This document shows, in pieces, positions 10,005 to 19,945 of a stretch of 64,000 bases of DNA. Source of the DNA: Prorocentrum cordatum. Lineage: Eukaryota > Sar > Dinophyceae > Prorocentrales > Prorocentraceae. The notes under the pieces were generated by a model that made no database searches, had not been told where the DNA came from, and was given only the letters and a program-made list of their open reading frames with translations. Every line of letters starts with the position of its first letter. Position 1 is the stretch's first letter. The stretch is taken from the NCBI GenBank assembly GCA_963575745.1, contig CAUYUJ010016692.1, positions 145,001 through 209,000 on the forward strand. Direction: 5' to 3'. The translations under genes were made by a program, and so were the position numbers.

Positions 10005-10600
10005 GTGAACATATTGAGAAGGAGTTGTCTGACGTCTTTGCCAACAACGGTTTTTGGAAGGTCAAGCGGGAGCGCTTCCAGAGATAATGCGAACTGTGGC
10101 AGAGCCGTGCCGTTTTTTTCCCATCTCCAAAGCCTGTCGTTGGGCCAGAGTCCAGCGACTTGTCAGACGTTTGTAAGTCCCTTTCTGGAGGAAAAACCCA
10201 ACAATCCTCCAGACAGATCCCTGGAGTTGCTCGTGCCTCGGGAAAGATGGTTGAGCTGTCCGCTGCGGTTCAGGGTATTCCTGCGTTGGATCGTCCTGTT
10301 GCTCGTCCTCATCGCTCGCCATTTCGGTCTGCGTCGGCAGCAGCGTCACGGCAGGCAGCAGGTGCACCAGCGGTTGCAACAACAGTCTCTATGGAAGCCG
10401 ACTTCCGTCCAGTATCTAGATCGGGCGTGCCACCTTTCACGAGGGCCAGCGAGGCGCCCCACAAGGAACCGTCTCTCGTTTCCGAACAATGGGAATATTC
10501 TTCCCCCGATGGTGGTGATGAGACACTTCCTGACAGTTGGTGATTTGGATGATGGCACTACTTGCGCGGGGGCCTCGTCGGGCCCGTCAGGATTTTAGCC
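10005..10600 (+). pseudogene. Non-LTR retroelement, linker before endonuclease
   Basis: Protein-like sequence begins with EKELSDVFANNGFWKVKRER. It continues after a stop as a serine/proline-rich linker (10160-10543) ending in a stretch of acidic codons, with a frame change near 10550. It fits the region between an N-terminal zinc-binding segment and the endonuclease of a non-LTR element. Stops and shifts show that it is dead. Identification depends on the endonuclease that follows. Confidence 0.45.
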
Positions 10601-10689
10601 AGGGGGAAGGGCAGTCAAATGTTGGTCATTCATGAACGACACTCTTGTGTCTTGCTTTCGGTCAGTGTCACGAGCCGGACAACCGCAGA

Positions 10690-11346
10690 GCGTTATTTGG
10701 TTGCCCGTACTCGCCGCGTGGATGCAGTTGGTCTCCAGGAGTTGCGTCTTTCCGCTGAATGTCTTGGCGCTGCTATAAATCGTGCACACCGTCTAGTACT
10801 GCATGCGCGCATGCACCCATCCATGCGTGCGTCTGGGGGTGGATTTGGCTTTGGGATTGCTCTGGTCTCTCCGTATTCTTAAAGCTTTTCGGGCACCCCG
10901 TTGGATTCTACGATGGTCTTGCCACCCCCTGAGCGATGCATCATTAAGCTCTGGCACGGATTGGTCGACGTGGGTGTGCCTTGGTTGAATATGTATTTGC
11001 GCGCTGGTCAAGGGCCAGCATGCCCGAATGCGCAATTGCTCATGCAGGTGACATCTATTGTTCGTGCCACCGGCCCTCCCTGGCACATTTCTGCTGGTTG
11101 GAATGCGTCTCCTGAAGAACTCGAAGCAACAGGTTTTCAGGGGCTTGTGGGCAGCATTGTGACTGTTCCTAGTCGCGATGCCTATGAGGGCGGTGGTGGA
11201 TTCTCCACGATTGATTATTTTGTTGTCTACCGTGTTTTTCACGCAGCTACGCGTGGAGTTTTTTGCCCCCCCCATCCCATTCCTAAGCACCAGCCTGCCG
11301 CTCTGCGCATCAAGGGGTCTGTGGGTAAGGGCTGTATATCAATATG
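10690..11346 (+). pseudogene. Apurinic-type (EEP) endonuclease domain of a non-LTR retroelement
   Basis: The first motif is VDAVGLQELRL near 10720, matching the V-x-x-LQE-x-K/R-L motif whose Glu binds metal in exonuclease-endonuclease-phosphatase enzymes. A later stretch reads WHISAGWNASPEELEATGF (the G-D-x-N motif, with Gly-Trp replacing the usual Asp-Phe), then FSTIDYFVVYR, the S-x-[LI]-D-Y/H motif. These nick target DNA for target-primed reverse transcription. A stop near 10880 divides the domain into two frames, and the second half is open to 11345. The weakened catalytic motifs and frame breaks imply an inactive copy. Confidence 0.7.
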
Positions 11347-11399
11347 ATGGGGGCCCCATGTTGCCCCAGCCCAGCGCCCTATCGGGCGCTCGCCATGCC

Positions 11400-11417
11400 C
11401 GCCCCCCCCCCCCCCCC
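11400..11417. repeat. Poly-C run in retroelement linker
   Basis: A run of about 15 C at 11402-11417 lies between the endonuclease and the following linker. It is a likely site of length error or frame loss. Confidence 0.85.
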
Positions 11418-11429
11418 TGGGATTTTTTC

Positions 11430-12930
11430 CCGCAGACGGCCGACGAGGTCGATTCGTTTCCTGAGCTCGAAAAGCAGGCATTCTTGCGGTTAGAGATGTC
11501 CGCGGCTGCGTTGATTGTTTCATGCCATTCCCCCGAGCCTGATGCGAATGCAAAGTGGGGCGAGAATCCAACCGCGTTACAGGTTTCGGTTGCGTCGCTG
11601 TGTCCTGGAGGTGTTGTTTCTTCCTTCGAAGGCAATGCATGGCGTTCTCTTGCCAATCGCATCGGAGGCCTCCTGTGCCCCGCTGACCAGCAGTCTTGGG
11701 GATCTTTCTCAGCCGCGGCGTCGCGCCCTAGGCGGTGCTGCCCGTCCAAGCGAGAGGGCCCCCCTCCTTTTGATTGGTGGCGGTGGCGCAGCTGTGCGCG
11801 ACGCCTCTCCATCTCGATCTCGGTTCTCTGCTCTGGCTGACGAATTCGTTGTTCGAAATGGCGGCAGCCTTGGCAAGGGCTGCCTCGGCCAAGCGATATC
11901 AAAGATGGTGTTCTTGGGCTACTCGGTCGCGGCGAGAACGCGGGGCCCCCGATGCGCGCTGATTCGCCGAGGGCAGTATGAATTTGAAGGCGTTCGTCCA
12001 GAGACCGCCTGTGGATGACCCCCATCGCGGCGCCGTTGCTCATTGCTGGAAGGCGCGTTCACAGTTCTGGCATGGAATGTGGGGGCCCACGCCACCCGTT
12101 GAGCAGTGGGTGATCCGACCCCTGCGAGGGCCTGTCCATGCCAGCTGTTCTACCCGATGACCTTGCTTCCTGGCCTATGCCGCCCCTGGAGCGCTACCGC
12201 CAGATGCGTCGCAGAGATCCTGCTCGTACGCCTGTTGGACTGGGCTGGTTTCATCCTCGCCGCCACGTGCGGCTTTCGGGGGAGTCCCTGTTATTCTGTG
12301 GGTTGCTATCCAACGCCTTGGGCTTATATATATATATATAGATACACCGGGCCAGGTTTGTTGTTATCTTATGACCCGAGCCAGGTGGCGGCGAGCGCGC
12401 GGTCGCGTTGTTCGCCACGTTTCGCACCTTCACTCGATATTTTAGGCGCGCGCATGGCAGTGCAGGGGCGCAGCGTCATACTCGACAGCATGTATGCGGA
12501 GTGCACAACCATTCTTGTCGACAGTGTGTATGGCGCCAGCGTGTCCTTGCTGAGTACGCTGCGTTGCGCGGTTTGTCTGTTTGGGTTTTTTCCTTGGGCA
12601 TCAAGAGGGCCCTTGAGCAGGTTCGGCGCCGCGTGCTCATCCAGCGTTGCCAGCAGTGTCAGTTCAACCCCGCCCACTTGAGAGTATTGCTGGGTTTGGA
12701 CCGGTCCCCGCGTATTTTTCTGTGCGCCGACTTGTCGGCTCATGGGTGTCTGCTGCAATCGCTAGTGTTGCTTGTTGCTCGATTGCCGATTTGTTTGTGC
12801 GCGCCATGCTCATGCCTGAGTTGACGTCGTGTGCATCAAGACTTGCACTTGGGATTGGTTGCCGATGACAGTCAGGTCTTGGGAGTGGGCTTGGAGGCTG
12901 GGGCGTTGCGCGCTGGTCCAAAATGCCTCG
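11430..12930 (+). pseudogene. Linker and reverse-transcriptase fragments of the non-LTR retroelement
   Basis: Frames change several times. About 11440-11680 reads a helical linker (DEVDSFPELEKQAFLRLEMS, later WRSLANRIGG). About 12140-12300 reads LPDDLASWPMPPLERYRQMR then TPVGLGWFHPRR, matching the fingers region that begins reverse transcriptases of this class (G-x-D-G-x-H-P-R). A TA run at 12325-12341 follows. Near 12842-12895 a frame gives HLGLVADDSQVLGVGLEAG, which resembles the catalytic [YF]-x-D-D box with Ala at the first visible position. The copy is broken throughout. Confidence 0.5.
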
Positions 12931-13403
12931 CGCCTCCCCACAGGTAAGTAGACATACTCCGCCCGCTTCGCCCTCTCCAGGCCCATGTGAAGGACTCCTG
13001 GGATCCGGACTTTGGACCCCCGTCTACATGGCACGCTGCAGAGTAGCATCAGAGGAGAGAGACGCGGCATGTCGCAGAGCACTTGTTGTTCAGTGCCCGA
13101 CTTGTATATCCGTTTTGCACCGGGCCGCGCTGTGTAGTTTATATACGGAGTGCCCCTAGACTCTGGACCGCCCGCTCTCTGATTCCGAGTGCTGGAGGCC
13201 TCGCGCCAACAGCTGGAGCTCTTGCGCGTCTTCAGCCGCCGCAGGGAGAGACAGAGAACAACCGCTGCGACACAAGCTCTCAGAGTCGTGCACAAATCGC
13301 ACGATGAAGGCATCTGCGCTTCAATTATTTCTGGGGCCTCTCTGGAGGCGCTGTATAATATAGTAGTTGCACATCATGCGGCACGTAACGCTCGCGCTAG
13401 CCA
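12931..13403. other. Boundary region between two retroelements
   Basis: No gene is supported. There are short open frames on both strands but no family signal. It presumably contains the 3' end of the non-LTR element and the target DNA before the relict leader of the next element. Confidence 0.4.
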
Positions 13404-13425
13404 CCCGTGCCCATGTTGGCTCAAG
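13404..13425 (+). other. Relict spliced leader upstream of gag
   Basis: CCATGTTGGCTCAAG with its upstream CCGTG matches the spliced leader at 18 of 22 positions as I recall it. It shares the T-to-G change seen in the copy at 6864-6885. It stands 264 bp before the gag ATG at 13689. Confidence 0.55.
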
Positions 13426-13688
13426 GCCGAAGGCTGGCGGGCGCGCCGGCCGAGCTCGCGCGCGAGCTCCGCTCGCTGAGAACTCACTGGCCACACTGGC
13501 AACCTCTGGTGATTTACCTTTGTAACCACGACTCGCAAGGAGGGATGTCGTGGGCCTCGCAAGTTCGAGGCAGAGGCGCGCCGTGCCTAGAAACGTCCCT
13601 TCGCGGACTGGCAGCGTGGCCACTGCGGCATAGACCTGAGAACAAGCATCCCTCATCTACCACGTTCTGACGACTGGACAGTAGCAAA

Positions 13689-13837
13689 ATGACGAACCCT
13701 GAACGCATGGCACAGGCAATGATGAGGGCTGTCACACAGCAAGCGGACAGCGTCCAACGTTTGGCGCAGAGCGTGGAGCGGCAGAGCGCCGAGCGGGCAG
13801 CGAACCAATGCTTCCGAGCATTGAGGCCCAAGGGGGG
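13689..13837 (+). pseudogene. N-terminal part of gag of a Ty3/gypsy-like retroelement
   Basis: ATG at 13689 opens a helical, Gln/Ala/Arg-rich segment (AVTQQADSVQRLAQSVERQS, then CFRALRPKG), a typical capsid-precursor N-terminus. It is cut in a G6 run by an inverted-repeat element whose first copy starts at 13838. The protein theme resumes at 16213 with PEITGITATTQKQF. The homopolymer at the junction prevents exact frame restoration by eye. Confidence 0.55.
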
Positions 13838-14103
13838 CGGTGCCCCGACAAAAAGTGTCCACAGCCAGGGCGGGAAGACGCTGCGACGCGATGACAACCG
13901 CAACAGCATGGCGCACTTGCCTCGCGCCCCTCCCCCCCGAAACCCAAAGTTGAAGTGCCCGCATTTTGCCCCTGGTGCGCGGCCTGGCGCCAAACCCCGC
14001 CAACTTTGAGTTGGGGGAAAGGGGGTATGCATATTCGTTCAACGTGGTTTGGCGACGAATTGTCTTGGTGCGACAAGTGTGGGCACTTTTAGTCCGCCCA
14101 CCG
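13838..14103 (+). mobile_element. 265-bp inverted-repeat element, copy 1
   Basis: Ends are CGGTGCCCCGACAAA and, inverted, the complement of a GTCCGCCCACCG end; the inner TIR includes GTGTCCAC-type blocks. Copy 2 at 15948-16212 is about 90% identical and in the same orientation. The element has no coding capacity (MITE-like). A three-base CGG at both outer edges is the only hint of a target duplication. Confidence 0.8.
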
Positions 14104-14511
14104 TGGTTTTTATGCTCTTGATTGGTGCTGCAATAAATGTGAGTGCGTCTCGCGCGAAAGCCCGGCACGGACAGAGGGGGGAGGAGATAGGAGGGTGAAA
14201 GTGGGGGTCGGGCGCAGGGTCCCGGCAATGATGTTGTTTTTTCAAAGTCACGAATGGGCGATGCATCCTCGATTGCTGTGTTCGGCGGGGGAACTGATTG
14301 AAGCCCCCCGCCTGCACCCGCGCGCGAGACTTGAGGGGAAAGGAAGCAAGGGGGCGGGGGGCTCGGGAAAGGCGACGAAGGCAACGTGCGCTAAGGGCGC
14401 AACAAGAACAGGCTGGAACGCACGAAAGCGGTCGGGTGAGTGTCGAAATCAGCCCAGCCAATCTGGCATGCGGAACACTGCGCCTCAGTTTTGGGGATCT
14501 TGAAGGCCAGG

Positions 14512-14710
14512 GCAAAATGTGAACTCACATTCTGGGAAAAAGGAAAATGTGAATTCACATTTTGGGAAAAAGGAAAATGTGAATTCACATTTTGGAATTT
14601 TGTGTAGGATTCTTTATGAAGGGGCCAGAATGTGAATTCACATTTTGGGAAAAAGGAAAATGTGAATTCACATTTTGGGAAAAAGGAAAATGTGAATTCA
14701 CATTTTGGAA
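14512..14710. repeat. 30-bp satellite of perfect palindromes
   Basis: Six units of AAAATGTGAATTCACATTTT plus a GGGAAAAAGG linker are arranged as three plus three around a 50-bp spacer. Each 20-bp core is a perfect palindrome centred on GAATTC. The array is AT-rich in a GC-rich setting. Frames through it are repeat artefacts. Confidence 0.9.
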
Positions 14711-15062
14711 GAATCGCGGGGCCCATTCCAAATCTGTCTTGGGGGTCGAGAAGTCATCGTTTGGGAACGTGCGCGATCATCAACCGCACAATCAAGACAC
14801 ACTTGCACTCCACTTCACCGACCCACGCGCAATATGCAAGAACGCCCGCCCGCATGAACGATAATGGATGGACGGCGCGTGCGCCCGCGCGGGCAACGCG
14901 CGGGCACGAATGACTGGCCACCAATGACCGCCAGCATTGGGTGCCAATCGTACCCGATCAAATACATGAGCGATACATTGAGCATACATGGGCCAGTCAG
15001 CCCCCATTGAAGACCCCCTGTTGCAGACCCCCTCTTTGACCCTCCAAGGAGAGGTGCGGAGG

Positions 15063-15269
15063 AGGTGCGTCGTGGTCGTCGTAGTCGTCGTCGTCGTCGT
15101 CCGCTTCTTCGTCGTCGTCGTTGTCGTGGTCGTCGTCATCGCGGTCGTCGTCGTTGTCGTCGTCGTCGTCGTGGTCGTCGTGGTCGTTGTCGTCGTCGTC
15201 CGCTTCTTCGTTGTCGTCGTGATCGTGGTCGTCGTCGCAGTGGTCGTCGTCGTGGTCGTCGTCGTCGCG

Positions 15270-15319
<50 letters not shown>

Positions 15320-15410
15320 GGTCGTCGTGGTCGTCCTGGTCGTCGTGGTCGTCGTTGTCGTCGTCGTCGTCGTCGTCGACGTCCGCTTCTTCGTCGTCGT
15401 CGTTGTCGGA
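15063..15410. repeat. (GTC)n microsatellite
   Basis: Roughly 350 bp of GTC/GTT/GTG triplets with a recurring CCGCTTCTTC interruption (about 15100, 15200, 15381). Val, Arg, Asp or Thr runs in its frames are artefacts. Confidence 0.95.
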
Positions 15411-15427
15411 TAGAATTGGATAGAATT

Positions 15428-15614
15428 GATAGAACTTGTCATAGAACTGGTCATAGAACTGGTCCATTGAAAATAGGGTCAGGCCTGGAACTTGTCGGTC
15501 CAATTCAAGAAAATGTGAGAATATCAATATCTTTTCTTCTAAATGCGACCAGTTCTAGGTCGGACCTTATTTTTAATGGGCCAGTTCTATGACCAGTTCT
15601 ATGACCAGTTCTAC
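15428..15614. mobile_element. Foldback element with ~64-bp arms
   Basis: The left arm (15428-15491) repeats ATAGAACTGGTC and ends GGAAC. The right arm (15551-15614) is its inverted complement (GACCAGTTCTAT repeated) at about 85% identity. The loop is about 60 bp. The repeated 12-bp word inside each arm suggests arm growth by slippage. Confidence 0.7.
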
Positions 15615-15674
15615 CCAGTCATACCAGTTCCGCGCCGTCGGAGGCGAAGGCGGGGGGGGAAGCGCGCCGTGTAG

Positions 15675-15805
15675 GTTGTCCCGTGGCTGTCCCGTGGGTC
15701 GTCCCACAGTTGTCCCAGGGGCTGCCCCGTGGGTTGTCCCTTGGTGGTCCCGCGGGTTGTCCCATGGGTTGTCCCGCGGTGGTCCTGCGGGTGTCCCGCG
15801 GTTCC
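15675..15805. repeat. GTCCC minisatellite
   Basis: Around ten degenerate 12-14 bp units of the form GTCCCGTGGGTT. No gene. Confidence 0.75.
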
Positions 15806-15947
15806 GTATACGCGCGCATCGTCATCTAATTGCGTGTCGTGCTGGACGCATAAGCACGCACCAACACACACACACACACACACTTAAATGCACGCACACA
15901 TGTAAGCACGATAGCGCCATGAAACCACCAAACACATCTAACCCAGA

Positions 15948-16212
15948 CGGTGCCCGGACAAAAAGTGTCCACAGCCAGGGCGGGAAGACATTGCGACGTG
16001 ATGACAACCGCAACAGCATGATGCATTTGCCTCGCACCCCTCCCCCCAAAACCCAAAGTTGGAGTGTCCACATTTTGTCCCTGGTGCGCGGCCTGCCGCC
16101 GAACCCCGCCAACTTTGAGTTGGGGGAAAGGGGGTATACATATTCGTTCGACGTGATTTGACGACGAATTGTCTTGGTGCGACAAGCGTGGACACAGTTT
16201 GTCCGCCCACCG
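15948..16212 (+). mobile_element. 265-bp inverted-repeat element, copy 2
   Basis: Same length, orientation and ends as the copy at 13838-14103. It starts CGGTGCCCGGACAAA and finishes TTTGTCCGCCCACCG, whose complement CGGTGGGCGGACAAA shows the terminal inverted repeat clearly. Gag coding resumes immediately after it. Confidence 0.8.
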
Positions 16213-17028
16213 GAGATCACCGGGATTACTGCTACGACTCAGAAGCAGTTTCTTTTGGAGATCATCCAGTTCGACATCGACCTCGGCGAAGTAGGTGCGA
16301 CGGGTCCTTCGGAGGCCGGCTTTCGACAGCTACGGGCGTGCGCCACTGGCAACGCAAAAGGCATCATCGAGCTAGCGCTGGCCACTGGCCACGCGGCGCT
16401 GCTTTTCCAGCAGTTGCAGCAGATGGTTCAGGACAGGACTCCCCAGGGGAACCGCGACCAGATGGGGGCACGGCTGTGCCAGACCCTCCTTCGCGCGGTC
16501 CAGACGGAGCTGCGCCTCAACGGCGCTAGGAAGGTGCAGATCGCAGGGGGGATCCAAGCCGAGGCAAAGATGCACCACGATTCCGCGCAAGAGGCAGACA
16601 ACTTCGTCCAGAGGTGGCGCTGGGGCCGGTACATGAGTTCTTGGAACACCGTGTGAGACCGTCTGTCTACGCCTTCATCGTCCGGCAGACTGGAGCCCAG
16701 CAGGTGCAGAACCTGGGCCGCGCGATGGGGTTGGCGAACCTGTGCATCAAGACGCGCCGGCGGAGCCCTGGAGGGCGCGTGAACGCCGTGCACGGCGAGG
16801 CGCAGAGCAGCAACCAGGGGGCCCACGACAGCCGCGGAGCACCGGAGGCACCACCAGCCTTCCCTACTACGTTTGTTCCTGCCGACGAGGGCGGTTTCAT
16901 GTTTGCGGCCGTCCAGCAGGGGAGGGACCGCGTCGCGGCCATGTCGAACCAGGCGAGCGCTGCCCAGATGGCTGGCCGTGGTGGTGGGGCAGGAGGCAAA
17001 GGACAGCCTGGAGGTAAAGGCCCCAGGG
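16213..17028 (+). pseudogene. Central gag region of the Ty3/gypsy-like retroelement
   Basis: The frame from 16213 encodes a capsid-like helical domain (QKQFLLEIIQFDIDLGEVGA, FRQLRACATGNAKGIIELAL, ALLFQQLQQMVQ). It changes frame near 16607 (a stop follows at 16654 in the old frame) and continues as PVHEFLEHRVRPSVYAFIVR, ending in a Gly/Gln/Lys-rich tail. A 4.3-kb inverted-repeat element begins at 17029, after CAGGG. Joining 17028 to 21328 continues the frame exactly into a zinc knuckle. The single frameshift marks it as inactive unless it is an assembly error. Confidence 0.6.
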
Positions 17029-17097
17029 TCAGGGGCGGCCAAACCGACCCCTAGCAAACCATACCCTTGCGTAGCGAGTTTTGCGCTTTCGAGGTGA

Positions 17098-17514
17098 ATG
17101 CGGTCCGCGCGTGCGTTGGCTGCAGACTCGAGCAAAATGAATTGCCCACGCGCGAAGCGCTCTCGGGGCACGACCGGCGCCGCCCCAAAGGAAGTCGCAA
17201 ACAGAACTCATGAAGTGCAGCAAGTGTGCCGCGCAGCTTCCTCGATCGAGTCGGAATGCGTGCTTGTTTGGCGGAATTGGCGAAGGAGCAATGGGAGCAT
17301 CGCTGCCATTCTTGCGCGTGCGTCTACAATGTTTTCAGATGCAGCACCATCGCATCTGCATCTTGGGGCGCGAGCGGCTGCGCAACTAGAGGAAACGTAT
17401 GATTGCCCGCTGACGCTTTTCGGTGCTACTGTTGACTCGATCATCTCAACCACTCGCGTGCGTTTTGCGTTTGTCTCAGAATCAATGCTCGACAGTGGCC
17501 CCTCGCGGAAATAG
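17098..17514 (+). CDS. Unrecognised open frame inside the 4.3-kb element
   Basis: ATG at 17098 opens 138 codons with mixed, protein-like composition. The last third, LEETYDCPLTLFGATVDSII and following residues, looks most like a folded domain. No motif was recognised. It lies 70 bp inside the left end of the element, where a gene of the element would be expected. It could be chance in GC-rich DNA. Confidence 0.3.
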   Translation: MRSARALAADSSKMNCPRAKRSRGTTGAAPKEVANRTHEVQQVCRAASSIESECVLVWRNWRRSNGSIAAILARASTMFSDAAPSHLHLGARAAAQLEETYDCPLTLFGATVDSIISTTRVRFAFVSESMLDSGPSRK

Positions 17515-17959
17515 CAGGGATTTGACAACAACTCGCCGTCGATTTCGGCTGACGCCCGGGGCCCCGCTTTCCTAGGCTACCGAAAATGTTAGGATATGCG
17601 GGGGTTGCCAGACGATTGATGCTGGCGGCCGGACTCTGGAGCTCGCGGTTTCCCTCGAGCGAGCTGGGCGAGGCCCCCTCCCCGAAGCCGCAACGAGGCT
17701 CCGACAGAAAAAAGGTCTTCTGAGGCCCCCAAAAGAGCTCCGAGAGGACTCCAAGCCGACCCCCAGTGGGCCCCAGGTCAAGGTGCACGGTGCATCATGC
17801 AACCGCAATGGCATGGCGGGGGACGTTGTCGTTGAGCACGACGCCGCGCCGTGGGGCAAACGGCAATGCATGCCACATCGAGGAAAACCTTACCCTCTTG
17901 CTTCAAGGGAGCACGCGGGAACAATACGACGTAAAAGTGCGCATGCAAATGTCGCTTGC

Positions 17960-19080
17960 AGGAGCCCCCTTGGGACTCTCTCGGGGTTCTCCCGGGGCAT
18001 CCTCGGGGCTTCAGGACAGCCCCAGCGCGGCCCAAGACGGCTCCAAGAGGGCACCGGCGTGGCCCGCGCAACGGCCCAAACTCATGTTGCACCATGCATC
18101 CTGATGCGGGCCCTCCAAACATACATGTATTTGGACCCCTTCTGATGGGTGCCCTCTGGGGCGTTCTTTGGGGCCCTCAATGGGTTCGAGGGGGCTGTGG
18201 GTGGGCCTCGGGGAGACCCCCAGGGGGGCTCCAGGAGGACCCCGGATGGATCCCCAGATGGCCCATAGCCAAAAAGCATTTTGAATATTGGATTTGGGCC
18301 CTCTTGGGGGGTAACTAGATTTTATTATCGCCGTATTAGCGAGTTCTCGGCGACACGGGCTCCTTCCGGCTTCGGGCGGGTTTCAGAAAATCCCCGGGGA
18401 ATGCCCCCACGGGGCATCAAGTGGACCCCGAGACATTCCTGAATCAGGATGCAGCGCGCGTCCTAACTTTGGATTTTCTCGGGGTCCAGGCGGGGCTCTC
18501 CCGAGGTCCTCTTGTGGGCCTCACGGGGCCCACTTGGGGCTCCCTTGAGCCCTCAGGCAGGCTTCCAGAAATTGTTGGCGCTCCGCGCATCCCCGCCAGC
18601 CCGTCCAACAAATCATCAGGCGACTTGCCCTGATCATCAGGAGGAGCGATGAGGGCGAAGGGATGAGCCAGGAGGGAGGGGTGATATACAATAGCAGTTG
18701 AATACGAGAGTGGCCATGGACAGCAGTGTTCATATACGCAAGTGGTCGTGCACAAGAGGCCCTCTTGGGTATCTCTTGGGCCCCCTTGGGGCCCTCGCGG
18801 GGCTCGCTGAGGGCCGTCTTGAGGCCCTCTAGGGGCCCTCTTGGAGCATTGCCCGGGCCCTCCAGGGCCTTCCAGTGCGATCCGGAGGGCTTCAAGCGGG
18901 CTCAAGACGGTTCCAAGAGAGCTTCAAAGTTTGTCCATATATTTGAAATTTTGAGGCCCTCCTGAGGCTCTCTTGAAGCCCTCTTGAGGCCCTCCGAGAT
19001 TGCACTGGGAGGCCTGGGGGGCCCCGAGAGGGCCCCCCCGAGGGCCCCCGACCAGGAAACCTCCGGGGGGGGGGTCGTCA
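17960..19080. repeat. Degenerate GGGGCCCTCTTGG-type repeats
   Basis: Long stretches made of CAAGAGG/CCTCTTGGGG words in both orientations, the same family of low-complexity DNA as 7.7-9.0 kb. The open frames in it are compositional. Confidence 0.7.
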
Positions 19081-19250
19081 CGGTAGCCTCCGGTTTGGGC
19101 GCCCCCTCGTCACGGAAGCCTCCGGTTTAGGTTGCGCCCGGGCCCCCCCGAGCTCGTCGCGGAAGCCCCCGGTTTAGGCACAAATCGGGGAACAAGACAG
19201 ACGGGCGGGGGTCCCGGGGGGGTCGTCGCGGAAGCCTCCGGTTTGGGGCG
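19081..19250. repeat. Minisatellite with GGAAGCCTCCGGTTT
   Basis: Four copies of GGAAGCCTCCGGTTTGGG or close variants (about 19081, 19118, 19166, 19227) with irregular spacing. No gene. Confidence 0.75.
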
Positions 19251-19439
19251 CGCCCAAATGATGCCCTACCGCGACGAGCTCCGGGTCCACACTTTCGAAA
19301 TTTTCATTCGGGGATCCGCCCCGGGCGAGCCCCAAAAGACAGTCGCGCGGCCCCCGCAAGCCGCGCGAGTGCAGTTTGGGCCTCGCTGGGGGGCGGAGGG
19401 CGAGGTTTTGTCGCAGGTGCCGCGGGAGTCCAGGCCGGC

Positions 19440-19945
19440 TGGTCTTTCCCGATCTTCTCCCCGCTACTCCGCCGCCATCCTCTCCTCCTTCCTTGCTCCT
19501 TCGTGTCCCCCCCTCCCTCGCCGCCCCCTCGCCACTCTTCCCTTGCCCTTCACTTTGGCCTCTCGCCATCTCCCTCTTTCCATTCTGCCTACTTTTCCGC
19601 TGTCCTCACAACATCCCCACCTTCTCTGTCTCTCCTCCTTGCCCTCTTTTCCTCCCCCCTCTTTCCTCGCTTTTCCTCGCCCCCTCCCTCCCTAGTGCCC
19701 CTTCCCTCCCATCCCTCCCCCCTCGCATTGGCCCCCCTCGCCCGCATCGCCCTTCCCCTCGTTTCTTCCTCTCCTTCCCTGCCTCCGACATTCCTTCCCC
19801 CCCCCGCTCCCCCCGTATCTCTCCTACCACCTCTGGCTCCTCTCCCACGCCCCCCTCCCTGTGTGCGTCTTTCGCCCTGTCTCCCTTCCCCCCCTTCTCT
19901 CCCCATCCCCCCTCCCCCCTCCCTCCCCCCTCCCTCCCTTAGTTC
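19440..19945. repeat. Polypyrimidine tract
   Basis: About 500 bp of almost pure C/T without a fixed unit, followed at 19985-20080 by a purine-rich GGAGG stretch that is roughly its complement. Frames give Pro/Ser/Leu runs and are rejected. Confidence 0.85.

Larger units (their letters stand above)
14104..15947. other. Spacer between the two 265-bp elements
   Basis: The 1.84-kb spacer is non-coding by inspection. It contains a palindromic 30-bp satellite (14512-14710), a GTC microsatellite (15063-15410), a foldback element (15428-15614), a GTCCC minisatellite (15675-15805) and a short CA run (about 15862-15882). The two flanking elements may have moved it as a composite unit. Confidence 0.5.

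Noticed and set aside
12251-12433. Short Tyr/Ile frames around TA runs, also at 39.1-39.6 and 54.5-54.7 kb
   Set aside because: Created by TA/TATG microsatellites.
13838-16212. LTR retrotransposon with 265-bp LTRs
   Set aside because: Although the copies can be trimmed to TG...CA, there is no primer binding site, polypurine tract or internal coding, and the long inverted ends fit a MITE better.
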